NCBI GenBank assembly: GCA_037968395.1
Contig: JBBKVK010000164.1
Location: 1-38,954 of the forward strand
Source: JADKBO01 sp037968395
Lineage (GTDB): Bacteria; Bacteroidota; Bacteroidia; Chitinophagales; Saprospiraceae
DNA: 38,954 bases
Direction of reading: 5' to 3'
The notes under the pieces were generated by a model. The model was not told the origin of the DNA. It saw only the letters and a list, made by a program, of their open reading frames with translations, and did no database searches. The first letter of the stretch is position 1. Every line of letters begins with the position of its first letter. A program made the translations under genes and the position numbers. Shown here piece by piece: positions 1 through 10,900 of this stretch.

Positions 1-3000
1 CAACGGTATGCGAAGGCACCTCTGTTGATTTGGTCGCAAATAGCGCCAATGCAGCATCCTATTTATGGAGTGCCAATGCGGGTAATGCTACTTCTTCTGT
101 AGCTACGGTGTTTCCAACACCTCCATCTACAGCATACGGAGTTACAGTAACCAGTAATGATGGATGTACAGCATCTGCCACAATTAGTATAAATGCGATC
201 GCTAGGCCAACCCTTAATTTAAATGGTCCAGATTCTATTTGTATAGGATCAACCACACAAATGGATGCGTCTGCAGCAGGCAATTGGACGGCGTTAAATC
301 CAACCATTGCATCCATAAATTCTGCTGGGGTAATTACAGGCCTTAGTGCAGGAACGGCACAATTTATATTTACTCAAAGTTCAACAAACTGTCAATCAGA
401 TACCTCTGCAGCAGTGGAAGTAAATCCGAAGCCAACGGTGCAATTAATAGGACCAAGTACTATATGTAAATCATCTACGACACAATTGTCACCCTCTAGT
501 GGAGGAACATGGGTAAGTTCAGATCCAAGTCTAGCTACAGTAACAAATCAAGGATTAGTGACAGGAGTAAAAGCAGGTACAGCATATTTTACATTTACGG
601 ATATGAATACTGGGTGTAATTCAAATCCATCTACGACAGTTACAATTGAAAATGGCAATGGGGCTTCAATATCAGGTCCAATGGCACTTTGTGTAGGCAG
701 TACTGGTCAATTAACAGCTTCACCACATAATGGAACTTGGATGAGCTTAAATACGTCTATTGCTACAGTAAGTAATTCTGGTGTGGTAACAGCAATATCA
801 GAAGGGATAGTACAAATAGAATACAATCATAATTCTGGAAGTTGTAGTGTTGAGACGGTGCATACGATCACAGTAAACGATACCCCAAATGTAACATTCA
901 CATCTAGTAATGCTACATGTACAACTAATAATGGAAGCATCACGATGTCATTTACAAACCACCCTACGAGGACGCAAGTTAAATTGTCAATCAATGATGG
1001 AGTGACCTATACTACAGTCTCAGATGCCATAGGATCCTATACGTTTAATAATTTAGCCCTGGGTACATATAAATTACATGCAAAATGGTCAAATGATGAC
1101 TGTAATGTAAATATTGGTCAAGTAGTATTGATAGATAATGATCCAGCACCACAAACAGTCATTACACATGCAGATGAAGCTTGTGGAACGTCGACAGGAG
1201 GCTCAATTTCTTTTGCCATTACAGACAATCCTTCGAGAACTCAGTTAAATATAAGTTTAGATGGAGGTGCAACATGGCCGTATACGACAGCAGACAATAT
1301 TGGTACATACACTATTAACAACTTAGCACCAGCTACCTATAGTATTGCTACTAAATGGACAGATGACAGCTGTAGTAAAGTCGTTGGATCTGTCACCATA
1401 TTAAGTGGCTATGCCAATGTTGGTTCAATTTCTCCAAGCGATACAATTTGTTATGGAGCTAGTAAAACGATAGTAGCTAGTGAAGGAAATAGTTATTTAT
1501 GGTCCACGGGTTCCACAAATCCTAGCATAACTGTAAGCCCTAGTGGAACTCAATCATATTCGGTGACCATATCACAAACGAATGGTTGTTCTACTACTAA
1601 GTCAACTACGGTTATGGTTGTAGGACAAATGAATGTCAGTTTGAATTTTGTTGGAGGACTGTGTTTGACAGATACTTCTAAAATAACAGCGATCCATAAT
1701 GGAGGACTTGCACCCTATACATATACTTGGGGCGGACCAAATGGTTCAGCGGGAACGACCAAAACAATTACTATTAATGAAGGAGGTAACTATTATGTGA
1801 CTGTGACCGATAAGATTGGTTGTACGGCTACCACCTCAGGCTTTATCTATCAGAAGTATGAACCATTTATAGTTAATTTACAAACAACCGTATGCGAAGG
1901 CACCCCTGTTGATCTATCTGTAAATGCATCAAATGCGATTTCTTACCTATGGAGTCCAAATGCAGGAAGTGCAAATACCTCTTTTGTTACAGTAACTCCT
2001 ACTCCTCCATCCTCTACGTATTATGTGACGGTCACAAATGATATAGGATGTGTAGCCATTGCAAATGCCAATATCAATGTACATGTAGCCCCTACTGTCT
2101 CCTTAAACGGAGATGATGAAATTTGTGTTGGAGCTACTACGCAGTTATCCCCAAGTGGAAATGGCTATTGGGCATCTACCAACCAAAGTGTAGCACAGGT
2201 AAATAACTCGGGACTGGTTACGGGAATAAGTGCAGGCAATGCGGATTTTTATTACACGGAGACCACGAATTATTGTACTTCTCTCAACCCGATTCCAATT
2301 ACAGTATTGACAGATACCATCCAAGGATTTGTTGACAATGGAATGTGTATAGGAGATACGTTATATCTAAGTCCGAATACGGGAGGAGTATGGAATGCGA
2401 TAAATACGACAGCATTTACAGTATCCGCAAGTGGAATGGTCATAGCGGTAGCAGAAGGGAATGGTAAGTTTCAATTTACTCCTACAGGTTCTGTATGTAA
2501 AAAAACAACAGTTGATGAAATAACAGTAAATCCAAAACCTACAACAAATATAGGCGGCGGATCAGACATATGCATTGGATCGACAACCTACATTACACCT
2601 TCATCTGGAGGGAATTGGACGTCTAACGATCCAAGTGTAGCGAGCATAGATCAATATGGAACGATAACAGGTATAGCAATAGGGACGGCAACATTTAACT
2701 ATGTAAATGATGCAACTGGATGTATATCCGATGCATCTGAACCCGTAAATGTTAGTGACAATCCAATACCACTCCTTAACGGTCCAGATGAAATATGTGT
2801 AGGAGGTACGACTAGTCTTCTACCAAATTCAGGGGGAGTATGGCAAAGTACAAATACCAGTGTAGCTACAATAACATCAAACGGTGTCGTAAATGGAATA
2901 TACCCAGGAGTTGCAAGATTTATTTTTATAGCAGATGGAGGTATATGTATCTCGGATACTTCTGACGCAGTTACGGTATCAACTAAACCTACCATTTTAT

Positions 3001-6000
3001 TAAATGGAGACAATTCGATCTGTATTGGTGAAACTACATCCTTTTCACCTAGTACAGGAGGAACATGGTCGAGCAATGATAATAGTATTGCAACCATAAA
3101 TAATAGTGGGGTTGTAACAGGTGTTTCGGCAGGAATTACAAATTTTGTTTATCAAAATACAACAACCAATTGTACTTCTGATCCGTCAACGAATATAACT
3201 GTTTACGGTAACCCAGTAATCACACTGACAGGAGTAGACTCTATTTGTATAGGGTCAGTAACAACGCTTTCACCAACATCTGGTGGGGTATGGACAAGTA
3301 GTAATAATTCAATTGCATTGATATCTTCATCAGGTATTGTAACGGGCATGAGTGCAGGAACAGCAACATTTTCGTTTAAAGACAACCAAAATGATTGTGC
3401 ATCAAATCCTTCCATACCAATAACGATAGTACCAAGACCTACGGTAATGATAACTGGTCCTTCTGAAATTTGTCAAGGAAGTACAACCACTTTGTCTCCT
3501 GCATCAGGAGGTTATTGGACGAGTAATAATACGACAGTAGCGACTGTTTCTGAAACAGGAGTAGTTACTGGGATGAGCCAAGGAGTTGCAAGGTTTACTT
3601 TTGTCTCTGATTTTGGTTGTGTTTCTAATCAAACAGCACCCATCGTTATCCATGGCAAACCAAACCCTATATTTACAAGCACACCTTCGATTTGTATTGG
3701 GGCTAATATTAGTTTAATTCCGAATACAGGAGGTACTTGGACGAGTAGTAACCCTGCTATCGCCACCATCACAAATAGTGGAGTGGTCACAGGCCTAGCC
3801 GCAGGGGTTGCAACATTTACGTTTACAGATACAAATACTGGGTGTATTTCTAACCCATCTGGAGAATTAACGGTGAATGGTAAGCCAGCGATTTCAATAC
3901 TTGCAGGGAGTAGATTATGTGTTGGAGCCAATATGTCTGTTTCTCCCACAGTTGGAGGAGTTTGGACTTCTAGTAACAATGTTGTTGCTTCCATTTCTAA
4001 TAATGGATTAATAACAGGTAATTCAGCAGGGACTGTTACATTTCAATATCAAAATAGTTCCTCAGGTTGTGTTTCAGGTATGTCTAGTCCTGTAATAGTG
4101 GATCCTAAACCTGTACTAAGCATTAATGGACCAAATACTATTTGTTTGGGCGATAGCACACATATGTTGCCATCTACGGGAGGATCTTGGATTTCCAATA
4201 ACCAAACTGTTGCTTCCATTAATAGTAATGGATTAATAGTAGGACTTAAAGGAGGTGTTGCTAAATTTAAATTTACATCCACACAAAATTGTGCTTCTGA
4301 TCTAAGTAACCCAATCGTAGTAAATAGCATTCCATCAGTAGGTCTACTTGGGCCACAATTTATTTGTATAGAGGGTGTTACTAATGTATACCCATCAGTT
4401 GGAGGATTTTGGTCTTCTTCTAATCCGTCTATTGCATCAATTTCAAATGAAGGTCTAGTAATAGGACATGAAGTGGGTAAAGTGTATTTAACATACACAG
4501 ATGCGATAACAGGGTGTAAGTCTGATGGAAACCTAGAAGTGAATATTTTAGCTCCACCAACTATTGCTTTGGAGGGAGATTCTGAAATTTGTATAGGATA
4601 TACGACTAAAGTAACTGCCTCAAAAACAGGTTATTGGATTAGTTCTGATAGTAGAATTGCAAGTGTTACAAATAATGGAGTAATCACGGGCAAAGCACCC
4701 GGAGTAGTTGAGTTTTCATTTGTTGATGCGTTAAGCGGATGTGCGAATGATGGCAATAATATTGTAATTACAGTAGGGAAGTGTTTAAATCCTGACTTTA
4801 ATGTTACTTTATTAAATACCGCAGTAGGAGGAGATCTAAGTACAAATGATTTGACCCCACAAAATGGATTGTATAATTCATTTGGAATTTTAAAATCAAA
4901 ACCATCAGGAAGTATTTATACGTTAACTATTAATCCGGATGGCACCTATAATTTTATAGGGAGTAAAGTAGGTAAATACATATTTGATATACAAGTTTGT
5001 ATCCCACCTATAGATTTTGGATGTCCAATGTCATTATTAGAAATTACAGTAATAGGAGATGTCCATTCATCAAATATTCCTATAAACAATTTAGAGTTTG
5101 TTACCACTTTTGCAAATGATAATACTAGCTTAGCAGGAGATAATGTAGCCTTTAATTCAATGTCAAACGATGCTTGTGTAAGTGGGCTAGGATGTAATTT
5201 AGGTGCAACAAATACGAGTATAATAACACCTACTGCCAATGGTACAAATACCTATATAGGATCAGGAGACTTCAGTTACACACCTGGAATTGGACATTTA
5301 GGTAAAGATGTAATGACATATAAAGTGTGTTCTGATATAGATCCAACCAATTGTTCAACATCGTCTACATACATTACCATAGCGAGTAAGACAGCTAATA
5401 ATTCAATAGTAGCTCCAGATGATTTTAACTATACTTTATCAGGTACACCTGTAAGTGGCAATGCAAAAGATAACGATACTGATCCAGAAGGAGATATATT
5501 ATCAGTTCAACCAATGGGATCCATTTCTTCACCAATTAATGTTAATGGAGGCAGCTATTACATTGATGCGAATGGCGACTATACATTCACACCTAACCAG
5601 TATTTTAACGGACCTACATCATTTGTATATACAGTTTGTGATGACAATGTAGCGTCGGTATGTATGGATGCTACAGTTCATCTCATTGTAATAGGAGATT
5701 TGACCTTAAGTGTCAAGGTCTACTTAGAAGGAGCCCTAATGAATAATGGAGGCATTAATTCATCTACAGGTAAACCATTGATGAGAGACAACCTTAGGAT
5801 GAGTCCATTCAATGGTAAAAACTATATCCCACTAACAGATCCTTACACAACAGGCACAGGATTATTTGGGCATGGCGTAAAATCACATATGGGTCCAGGA
5901 TTATTAAATGTAAACCAAACTATACAAGATTCTGCATCAGTATTTGGGGTGACGGGTGAAAATGCGATAGTAGATTGGGTATTTTTAGATTTAAGATCAA

Positions 6001-6599
6001 AAACAGATAAGACACTCTGTATAGCTACTAGATCTGCATTATTGCAAAGAGATGGCGATGTAGTAGAATTAGATGGAGTGAGTCCAGTCAGATTTAACGG
6101 AATAGGTGTTGATAGCTTCTATTTAGGCGTATCACATAGATCCCACTTAGGAGTAATGTCGGGACTAGTCTCTAATACAACATCTGTAGATTTTACAAAT
6201 CAAAACACAGTGACTCATAATTTTGGTTTATATGCCAATACAGGATTTAATTATACAGGACTGACCTTTAATAAAAATGTAAAAACAGGATACAATGCAC
6301 TTTGGGCGGGAGACTTTAACAGTAATGGTAAGGTAGGATTCGTAGGAGGAGATGATGACTCAAATGTAATTATTACAGATGTACTTTTATTTCCAGATAA
6401 TATAGAACTTAAGGCAAATTATGATTTTGCTTACGGTTATTTTAATGGAGATTATGACATGAACTCTAAGGTTAAGTTTACCAACCCAAGTGATGATACC
6501 AATATGTTATTTACACAAGTATTATTATATGCTTTAAACCAAGCTTTTGCTTCCAACTTTGGCGCAATGATCCAACAAGTACCGCAAAGAAGCAACTAG
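1..6599 (+). CDS. Giant BIG2/SprB/PKD-repeat surface protein, 5'-truncated by the window edge
   Basis: The reading frame is open from base 3, so the true start lies outside the window; the TTG at 30 is internal. About 2,198 residues are visible. In order they are: one Ig/PKD-like module (TVCEGT...YLW); three BIG2-like modules (about nt 210-880, signature W-x-S-x-N-x-x-I-A-x-I-x-x-x-G-V-V-T-G); two SprB-like modules (about 890-1400); two PKD/Ig-like modules (about 1400-1850); a second YLW Ig module (about 1880-2090); twelve more BIG2 modules (about 2090-4775); three cadherin/Ig-like modules with VC-D ends (about 4780-5690); and a C-terminal domain (about 5698-6596) with two aspartate/asparagine calcium-type loops. 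Such proteins are exported adhesins or gliding-type surface proteins in Bacteroidota. Surface location is inferred, because the signal peptide is not in view. I do not recognise a classical type A T9SS tail; the C-terminal domain may fill that role. Confidence 0.85.
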   Translation, partial: TVCEGTSVDLVANSANAASYLWSANAGNATSSVATVFPTPPSTAYGVTVTSNDGCTASATISINAIARPTLNLNGPDSICIGSTTQMDASAAGNWTALNPTIASINSAGVITGLSAGTAQFIFTQSSTNCQSDTSAAVEVNPKPTVQLIGPSTICKSSTTQLSPSSGGTWVSSDPSLATVTNQGLVTGVKAGTAYFTFTDMNTGCNSNPSTTVTIENGNGASISGPMALCVGSTGQLTASPHNGTWMSLNTSIATVSNSGVVTAISEGIVQIEYNHNSGSCSVETVHTITVNDTPNVTFTSSNATCTTNNGSITMSFTNHPTRTQVKLSINDGVTYTTVSDAIGSYTFNNLALGTYKLHAKWSNDDCNVNIGQVVLIDNDPAPQTVITHADEACGTSTGGSISFAITDNPSRTQLNISLDGGATWPYTTADNIGTYTINNLAPATYSIATKWTDDSCSKVVGSVTILSGYANVGSISPSDTICYGASKTIVASEGNSYLWSTGSTNPSITVSPSGTQSYSVTISQTNGCSTTKSTTVMVVGQMNVSLNFVGGLCLTDTSKITAIHNGGLAPYTYTWGGPNGSAGTTKTITINEGGNYYVTVTDKIGCTATTSGFIYQKYEPFIVNLQTTVCEGTPVDLSVNASNAISYLWSPNAGSANTSFVTVTPTPPSSTYYVTVTNDIGCVAIANANINVHVAPTVSLNGDDEICVGATTQLSPSGNGYWASTNQSVAQVNNSGLVTGISAGNADFYYTETTNYCTSLNPIPITVLTDTIQGFVDNGMCIGDTLYLSPNTGGVWNAINTTAFTVSASGMVIAVAEGNGKFQFTPTGSVCKKTTVDEITVNPKPTTNIGGGSDICIGSTTYITPSSGGNWTSNDPSVASIDQYGTITGIAIGTATFNYVNDATGCISDASEPVNVSDNPIPLLNGPDEICVGGTTSLLPNSGGVWQSTNTSVATITSNGVVNGIYPGVARFIFIADGGICISDTSDAVTVSTKPTILLNGDNSICIGETTSFSPSTGGTWSSNDNSIATINNSGVVTGVSAGITNFVYQNTTTNCTSDPSTNITVYGNPVITLTGVDSICIGSVTTLSPTSGGVWTSSNNSIALISSSGIVTGMSAGTATFSFKDNQNDCASNPSIPITIVPRPTVMITGPSEICQGSTTTLSPASGGYWTSNNTTVATVSETGVVTGMSQGVARFTFVSDFGCVSNQTAPIVIHGKPNPIFTSTPSICIGANISLIPNTGGTWTSSNPAIATITNSGVVTGLAAGVATFTFTDTNTGCISNPSGELTVNGKPAISILAGSRLCVGANMSVSPTVGGVWTSSNNVVASISNNGLITGNSAGTVTFQYQNSSSGCVSGMSSPVIVDPKPVLSINGPNTICLGDSTHMLPSTGGSWISNNQTVASINSNGLIVGLKGGVAKFKFTSTQNCASDLSNPIVVNSIPSVGLLGPQFICIEGVTNVYPSVGGFWSSSNPSIASISNEGLVIGHEVGKVYLTYTDAITGCKSDGNLEVNILAPPTIALEGDSEICIGYTTKVTASKTGYWISSDSRIASVTNNGVITGKAPGVVEFSFVDALSGCANDGNNIVITVGKCLNPDFNVTLLNTAVGGDLSTNDLTPQNGLYNSFGILKSKPSGSIYTLTINPDGTYNFIGSKVGKYIFDIQVCIPPIDFGCPMSLLEITVIGDVHSSNIPINNLEFVTTFANDNTSLAGDNVAFNSMSNDACVSGLGCNLGATNTSIITPTANGTNTYIGSGDFSYTPGIGHLGKDVMTYKVCSDIDPTNCSTSSTYITIASKTANNSIVAPDDFNYTLSGTPVSGNAKDNDTDPEGDILSVQPMGSISSPINVNGGSYYIDANGDYTFTPNQYFNGPTSFVYTVCDDNVASVCMDATVHLIVIGDLTLSVKVYLEGALMNNGGINSSTGKPLMRDNLRMSPFNGKNYIPLTDPYTTGTGLFGHGVKSHMGPGLLNVNQTIQDSASVFGVTGENAIVDWVFLDLRSKTDKTLCIATRSALLQRDGDVVELDGVSPVRFNGIGVDSFYLGVSHRSHLGVMSGLVSNTTSVDFTNQNTVTHNFGLYANTGFNYTGLTFNKNVKTGYNALWAGDFNSNGKVGFVGGDDDSNVIITDVLLFPDNIELKANYDFAYGYFNGDYDMNSKVKFTNPSDDTNMLFTQVLLYALNQAFASNFGAMIQQVPQRSN
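2..2090 (+). repeat. Long-range duplicated Ig module inside the giant gene (copies at about 2-205 and 1886-2090)
   Basis: The segment at the left edge and the one beginning at 1886 encode the same Ig/PKD-like module (VCEGT...VDL...N-A...SYLW...P-T-P-P-S). The first 30 bases differ at only three positions. Between the copies lie three BIG2, two SprB-like and two PKD-like modules, so the gene may contain a higher-order repeat of about 1.9 kb that continues to the left of the window. Similarity falls beyond the first 30-40 bases. Confidence 0.6.
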
Positions 6600-6625
6600 T
6601 TAAGATTGAGTTAGTTAAAGAATGA

Positions 6626-6658
6626 AGCTCTGTAAATTTATTTTTGCAGAGCTTTTTC
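6626..6658 (+). terminator. Rho-independent terminator of the giant surface-protein gene
   Basis: A perfect 7-bp stem (AGCTCTG at 6626-6632 with CAGAGCT at 6647-6653) is followed at once by a run of T. It lies 27 bases after the stop codon of the giant gene. Confidence 0.8.
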
Positions 6659-6875
6659 ATTGGTTTTTAATTCTATTTATCTAAAATGAACTCCGAATTT
6701 GGAATTTAATTACCTATAATTATTCACTTTCAGCATGTGATTGTTTCTAATGTACAAAATGCAGCCAATTGTCAGATATAACTAGACTTTAGCGTATTTA
6801 ACTAAACGGAATTAAGAATTAGATAGTTGCCATTAACCATTAACTATAATTCACCTTGTGGCAATTCATAGACAT

Positions 6876-6914
6876 AAAAATGGCCTTATCCATCAATTGG
6901 ATAAAGCCATTTTT
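6876..6914 (-). terminator. Bidirectional hairpin terminator of the prohibitin-like gene
   Basis: A long stem (6876-6891 with 6899-6914, one internal mismatch) encloses a 7-base loop. The outer part is AAAAATGGC paired with GCCATTTTT, so both strands show a U-tract after the stem. It lies 30 bases past the stop codon of the minus-strand gene at 6944. Confidence 0.85.
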
Positions 6915-6943
6915 ACTAATAATTTGATTATTTAACTTTTTGA

Positions 6944-7792
6944 TTAATTACCTCCAAGTATTAGTGGTAATCCACCGCTTCCGCTATCTCCAACTATTAT
7001 TACTTTAGCGTTAGGAGATTTGGATAATTCTATTGTTGCTTCTATCCCTTTATCTTTTAGAATATTTGATGTCAAAGATGCATTTAATATCCTATTGGCA
7101 TCAGCTTTTGCTTGAGCTTCAATGATTTTTCTTTCTGCCTCTTTTCTTTCTTTTATCAATCTAAATTCATATTGTAAAGCTTCTTGTTCCTCTTGCAATT
7201 TTTGCTCAATTGAGGCTTTAAGATTTGAAGGAAGTTCTACTGACCTTATCAATACAGCATCTAGCGTTAAATGTTTAGTTCCAATTGAGTTTCTAGTTTG
7301 TTCAAAAATTTCAATCTGGATTGCTTCCCTTTTGGTAGAATACAATTCTTCTGGTAAGTATTTACCAATTACTTCCCTTGTAGCTGATCTTATTTCTGGT
7401 TGAATGATTCTTGATATGTATTCAGGACCAATTTCATCATGAAGATCTCCTATTTTTGATGGTTCTGGTGAAAATCGATAGGTTAACTCTATACTGATGT
7501 TCAATCCATTTTTACTTAATACATCCATTTTTTCAAATTCTTCGTGAATTCTTACGTCATAGATATACATTTTGTTCCATGGTGCTACTACATGAAATCC
7601 TTGGGGATAGATATTTTCTTTATCTAATCCTCCACTAAATCTTTTAAAAAGTACTCCTTTTTCTCCAGGATCTATCGTCATAAAAGTTGTATTGGTCAAT
7701 GCTATAAATAAAAATAATATCACTGCTCCAATAGCTAAGTATTTAGGAAATCCTTGGGTATTAAAATTAGGTGTTTTGTTGCCGAAAGCCAT
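6944..7792 (-). CDS. Prohibitin/SPFH-domain (HflC-like) membrane protein
   Basis: This 282-residue protein has a short polar N-terminus, one membrane helix at about residues 18-35 (rich in I, L, F and A) and then an SPFH/prohibitin domain at about 38-200 that opens with the typical T-I-D-P-G-E-K-G-V-L-F. A charged, coiled-coil-prone segment follows at about 205-250 (E-Q-K-L-Q-E-E-Q-E-A, then A-E-R-K-I-I-E-A-Q-A-K-A-D-A), and the tail is Gly-rich. Prohibitin-type proteins form ring-like membrane assemblies that scaffold proteases and other membrane proteins; the client here is unknown. The start ATG at 7790-7792 places the membrane helix correctly. The A2M-1 gene ends 157 bases upstream on the same strand; a promoter in the gap is likely, but I could not place one convincingly. 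Confidence 0.9.
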   Translation of the reverse strand: MAFGNKTPNFNTQGFPKYLAIGAVILFLFIALTNTTFMTIDPGEKGVLFKRFSGGLDKENIYPQGFHVVAPWNKMYIYDVRIHEEFEKMDVLSKNGLNISIELTYRFSPEPSKIGDLHDEIGPEYISRIIQPEIRSATREVIGKYLPEELYSTKREAIQIEIFEQTRNSIGTKHLTLDAVLIRSVELPSNLKASIEQKLQEEQEALQYEFRLIKERKEAERKIIEAQAKADANRILNASLTSNILKDKGIEATIELSKSPNAKVIIVGDSGSGGLPLILGGN

Positions 7793-7949
7793 ATTTGTAT
7801 ATTTTTTTGTTACGCAATATACAACAAACCTAACTACTAAATAGGTTCAAGTATTAGATATACAACCTTCTGGCAACGACCAAATGAGCCAAAATCAACT
7901 AAATTTTGAAAATTAGCTTATAATTTCAGGTATTTCCCTTTTAGTTTAA

Positions 7950-10900
7950 TTAATTCACTTCTATCATAAACCCTTTACTATTACTACCAAATTCAGGAGC
8001 ATAACTGCTTTGAATAGTTGCCAATCCAGAGCTGTATTTTCCTTTATGAACTATTCTTTGCCTTTGCTCAAATACATGTGTCCCTTTAGAAAGATTTTCA
8101 ATAAAATAATTATCGGATAGATCTCTAATGCTATGATAATAAGACAATCCTCCCTTCCAATAGTACTTACTTAATGTAGAACTTGGTTCTACTCCTGCAC
8201 CTCTCATGTCTTTGATGTCTATGTAATTCATATTCCTGTCAGAAACTATGATGATTCTACTTGCTAACTGGTCCCCTGGGTGCAAAGTACTTCCATCTTT
8301 GATAGGCACAAGTTCTTCTCCTTTACTAGAAGTGACTACCTTATATAGCTCTTTGGTGATCTTCAACGGTCCATTTGTATTGCCTTTGATATTAGAAACA
8401 TCATCGAGGTATTGATAATAAACACCACCCCAAGTAATATGGTCAGATTTGTTATCAATTGTTATGTTTTTATTAGCAATTACTAGTTCATAGTTTTTAT
8501 ATGCTTTTTTAAGATATCCTGTGCCTTTTTCTGAGCTGGTATTCTCTGATATATTTTCACCTCCTACTGAGATAGAGACATTTTCCATTGACTTCAAGTC
8601 AGCTTGTTTTTTAGAACCCTTCTCTATAAGAGTGTAAACAGCAGATGCGGTAGCCTTATCGGTTTTCCAGTTATTGGTTTGCTTATTTTTGAGTAACCAA
8701 ATTTTTAGCTCGTCAATTACATGAGCGTCTTCACCTATTTCTACTAGAAAATCGATAATAGCATCATGTCTTTCAATTGGCAATTCATTCCAAGTATAGC
8801 CATTTCCAGTATTCCAATATCTACCTAGGTCATCGCTGTAGAATGATCTTTCAAGCAAAGACTTTCTAATATCTTTATACGTACTATTGCCCAACCTATA
8901 TAGATACTGACCCAACAAAGCTTGACTGTATACATCTAGATTGTTCCAATATTTAATAGATTGTTTTGTGTAGAAATCATAGGCAATTTGGCTAGATTTT
9001 TCAATTTTCTGATTTTCGAAATAAGACCTAATATTTAGATGATAGATGTCAAAATAAGAAGGCTGGTATTTATCCATATTAGACTTTTGAGTTATCAGCT
9101 TATTGTATCTTTCTAGACTTCTAGAATCTGAATAAGTCAAGGCTCTCGTAATCTCAGAGTTAAGCGCATCATTTGTAATTCCTATTTTGTTTAATTTGCC
9201 AAACGTCTCTAATACATAAAGAGTAATGTGCTCACTATCTCTTCCTCCTGGTATCCAAGTATATCCACCATTTGAAGTTTGCCTTTCTTTGATTTTTGAT
9301 TCTATTGCATTTAATTCGTTTGCCAATGTATTTTGGTCAAAGAATCTTGCAATATTGGCTTTTTGGTCTTCTTCATTTAAAGCATCCATGACCCATGGTG
9401 TCTCTTCCAATACCATAGTTTTTAATTCGCTATTTTTTTGAAGGCTACTTTTTAATGCTTCGGCTCCATTTTTTCTCCAAATATCAAATACTTGTTGTAT
9501 CAAAGGATTCTTTACAATGATATTTTTACCTAAGCTATTGGCAAAGTATTGATTCACTAAAGCCGTCGTTGATGGATTGTTTACTGACTTTAAATAAGGT
9601 AGGGCTTGAATGGCAAACCATACTGGATTAGACGTATATTCTACAGTGTAATTTTTATTGATTCTACCAGATGTGTTTAATGCATTTAGTGGCTTGAAAT
9701 CAAAAGTTTTTGTCTGCTTACCATTAACATACATTGCCATTGTTTCAATGACTAGAAATTTGTTTGTCAATACTGGCAAATAGTTTTGCTCTGCATCTGA
9801 TTTATTACCAGAAGTGACACTTGTGATATATCTGATAATATCAATATCTGCATCCAAAGGTATTTCGAGTTTCCAAGCTACACCTATTGTCTGATTGGCC
9901 TTAATAATACCAGTTGTATTGTCTTTGTTGGTGATGTATTTGGTTATGATTTCGCCTTTTATGTCATTTTGCAATGACAGGTTTGCATCGTACTCTTTAT
10001 CAATATTAGTCATATTTGATACTCTTGCAGAAAACCACAACTCATCTCCCAATCTTATAAATCTTGGACTATTAGGCTGGATCATGATGTCTTTACTTGT
10101 GGTTAAGAACCTTTCGTCATATCCAATTTTCAAATCAGTGGTATGAGTTAATGTCATTAATTTCCACTTGGTCAAGGCATCATTCATGGTATAATTGATG
10201 GTGACTTTACCTGTGGCATCCGTATATATTGTTGGATAGAAAAATACTGTTTCATTTAAGTTGGTTCGAGGAGAAAGTATGACTGGTTTGTCATCTTTTG
10301 CACTTGATAAAACATCAGTTGCCTCATTATTACTAGCATCAGATACTACAGCTCCTATTTCCGTATCTGCAATTGCTTCCTCTGCCATCATTGACACTTC
10401 TGCCCTTTCTCCATCCATATGTGCTGCTGATTTTTTTGATCTAGCTCCTAACATTCTAGGTGTCAAATTGTATAATCCATAGTACCTATTGCCTTCAAAC
10501 CCTTGAAGCTCGGGAAATATTATTGGCAGGAATTCTTGATAGTAATCGTTGTTATTGCCTCTTCTCTGATACCCATAAATAGTATTAAATCCTCCAGGTA
10601 TCAGCATCATACTTTGATATCTGGAAGGATAAAATGAAGACTTCCAACTGTGACCTACAAATTGATCTAAAGAAGCATCATACATGGTCATTAATACCTC
10701 GGACTCAGATATCTTTCCTTGCTTTGGTGTGATGGTTATATTGTATTGTTCTTTTTGACCCGGTTCTAATTTGTCCCTAAATGATTCAAATTTTATATCC
10801 AAGTCTTTATTGGTCCAAGGCACTGCTATTTGTATTTGTTTTGTAAATGGCTTATTGTCTTTAATAGCTACGAGCATTAGCTGTAAGCCACCTCTGTCTT

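Larger units (their letters stand above)
6600..6943. other. 344-base intergenic region between convergent genes
   Basis: This gap separates the plus-strand giant gene from the minus-strand prohibitin-like gene. It holds a terminator at each end (6626-6658 and 6876-6914). The middle, about 6660-6875, is AT-rich, with no open frame of note and no clear promoter. A spaced inverted repeat TTGCCA/TGGCAA (6827-6832 and 6859-6864) is too weak to name. Confidence 0.6.

Noticed and set aside
2699..4498. Several long minus-strand open frames within the giant gene
   Set aside because: They are shadows of the repetitive BIG2 coding sequence on the plus strand: same period, no ribosome-binding sites and no recognisable domains.
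6827..6864. TTGCCA/TGGCAA inverted repeat as an operator or small-RNA hairpin
   Set aside because: Only six base pairs across a 26-base loop in AT-rich DNA, expected by chance.
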